Part shown: positions 63,704-64,000 of the stretch, in pieces
Layout: every line of letters begins with the position of its first letter
Position numbering within the stretch: the stretch's first letter is position 1
Source: GAS188 sp963794475
GTDB taxonomy: Bacteria; Pseudomonadota; Alphaproteobacteria; Rhizobiales; Beijerinckiaceae
Length of the DNA stretch: 64,000 bases
Reading direction: 5' to 3'
NCBI GenBank assembly: GCA_963794475.1
Contig: CAWCDW010000005.1
Coordinates: 124,001-188,000, forward strand
Made by a program: the position numbers and the translations under genes
Notes under the pieces: model-generated
The model's database searches: none
The model's input: only the letters and a program-made list of their open reading frames with translations
Told to the model about the DNA's origin: nothing

Positions 63704-64000
63704 ATGAAACAGTCCAGACATACGCGCAGGGCCTTCAATTTCGCCGCGGTCGCGAGCGTCGCGGCCCTGGCGAGCGTGGCGGGCATTTCCGGCCTGCAAG
63801 CGCAACAAAAGACCGTCAAGCTCGGCATCACGCTGCCGCTCACGGGCGCTGACGCCGATGACGCTGCGAAGATCAAGAACGGCTTCCAGATCGCGATCGA
63901 CGAAGCCAATGCGAAAGGCGGGGTCGCGGGCTACAAGATCGACACCGTGGTCTTCGACAGCGCAACGGCGACCGCCGGCCAATATGATCCCGCGCAAGCG
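63704..64000 (+). CDS. Branched-chain amino acid-type ABC substrate-binding protein, 3' end cut by window
   Basis: The first 99 residues of a periplasmic binding protein of the LivK/LivJ family. A basic N-region (MKQSRHTRRAF) and hydrophobic core (FAAVASVAALASVAGISG) form a signal peptide with cleavage near LQAQQ. The mature start is TVKLGITLPLTGADADDAAKIKNGFQIAIDEANAKGGVAGYKIDTVVFDS, the first Rossmann-like lobe with the ligand-binding LTG loop. A very strong AAGGAGGTGGAG ribosome site precedes the ATG. The ligand and the transporter genes lie beyond the window. Confidence 0.9.
   Translation, partial: MKQSRHTRRAFNFAAVASVAALASVAGISGLQAQQKTVKLGITLPLTGADADDAAKIKNGFQIAIDEANAKGGVAGYKIDTVVFDSATATAGQYDPAQA

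Overview
The window reads as GC-rich chromosome (about 60-65% G+C by eye) from an alphaproteobacterium, most likely of the order Hyphomicrobiales (Rhizobiales). Pointers are an ExoR-family Sel1-repeat protein, an Asp-rich (Mg-type) HemB, a type 2 ArgC beside rplM-rpsI, a membrane-bound PuuD urate hydroxylase, a long UrtB permease with a periplasmic N-terminal part, the Porin_2 signature, and a FixK/FNR-type box. Genus cannot be fixed from the sequence alone.

Layout. 1-9.5 kb is mostly housekeeping: moeA, hemB, an unusual LivH-like permease with a lipoprotein-like front end, a GNAT acetyltransferase, xth, a NUDIX hydrolase, an exoR-like gene, ilvD and pcm. A tRNA-Cys at 9.49 kb is followed by a looser, accessory-looking stretch (9.6-20.4 kb). 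This holds an alpha/beta hydrolase, a cyclic-nucleotide-domain flavoprotein, a SulP transporter, an exported protein behind a perfect FNR/FixK box, acetate kinase, a Ca2+/H+ antiporter and a LuxR-type regulator, separated by large gene-poor gaps. 20.5-37 kb returns to core genes: rarA, a GNAT, degP, an amidase with a small partner, GST, a class III cyclase coupled to an acyl-CoA dehydrogenase, an alginate-lyase-like protein, argC, rpsI-rplM, a thioesterase, an ECH-like protein, a short porin-like protein, DUF983 and NUDIX proteins, and a vapBC toxin-antitoxin pair.

37.3-60.3 kb is a purine and ureide nitrogen-scavenging region. On the minus strand, puuE-uraD, allC, puuD, pdxY and proC form a tight operon. 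Divergent from it, uraH, xdhA, xdhB and xdhC run straight into a BMP-type nucleoside/purine ABC transporter (ATPase, two permeases, substrate-binding protein) and an Ldh-family dehydrogenase. A complete urea transporter urtABCDE lies convergent to these. Together they can import purine nucleosides or bases, oxidise xanthine to urate (Xdh), urate to HIU (PuuD), HIU to OHCU (UraH), OHCU to allantoin (UraD), allantoin to allantoate (PuuE) and onward (AllC, possibly the Ldh protein), and can import urea. 60.5-63.4 kb carries efp with both EF-P lysine-modification enzymes, epmA and epmB. The window ends inside a branched-chain amino-acid-type binding protein gene.

Quality note. Five genes (moeA, hemB, xth, ackA, BMP-family binding protein) are each interrupted by a single one-base indel, several in short homopolymer runs. 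Because hemB is normally essential and every gene is otherwise intact, sequencing or assembly error is the likeliest cause.
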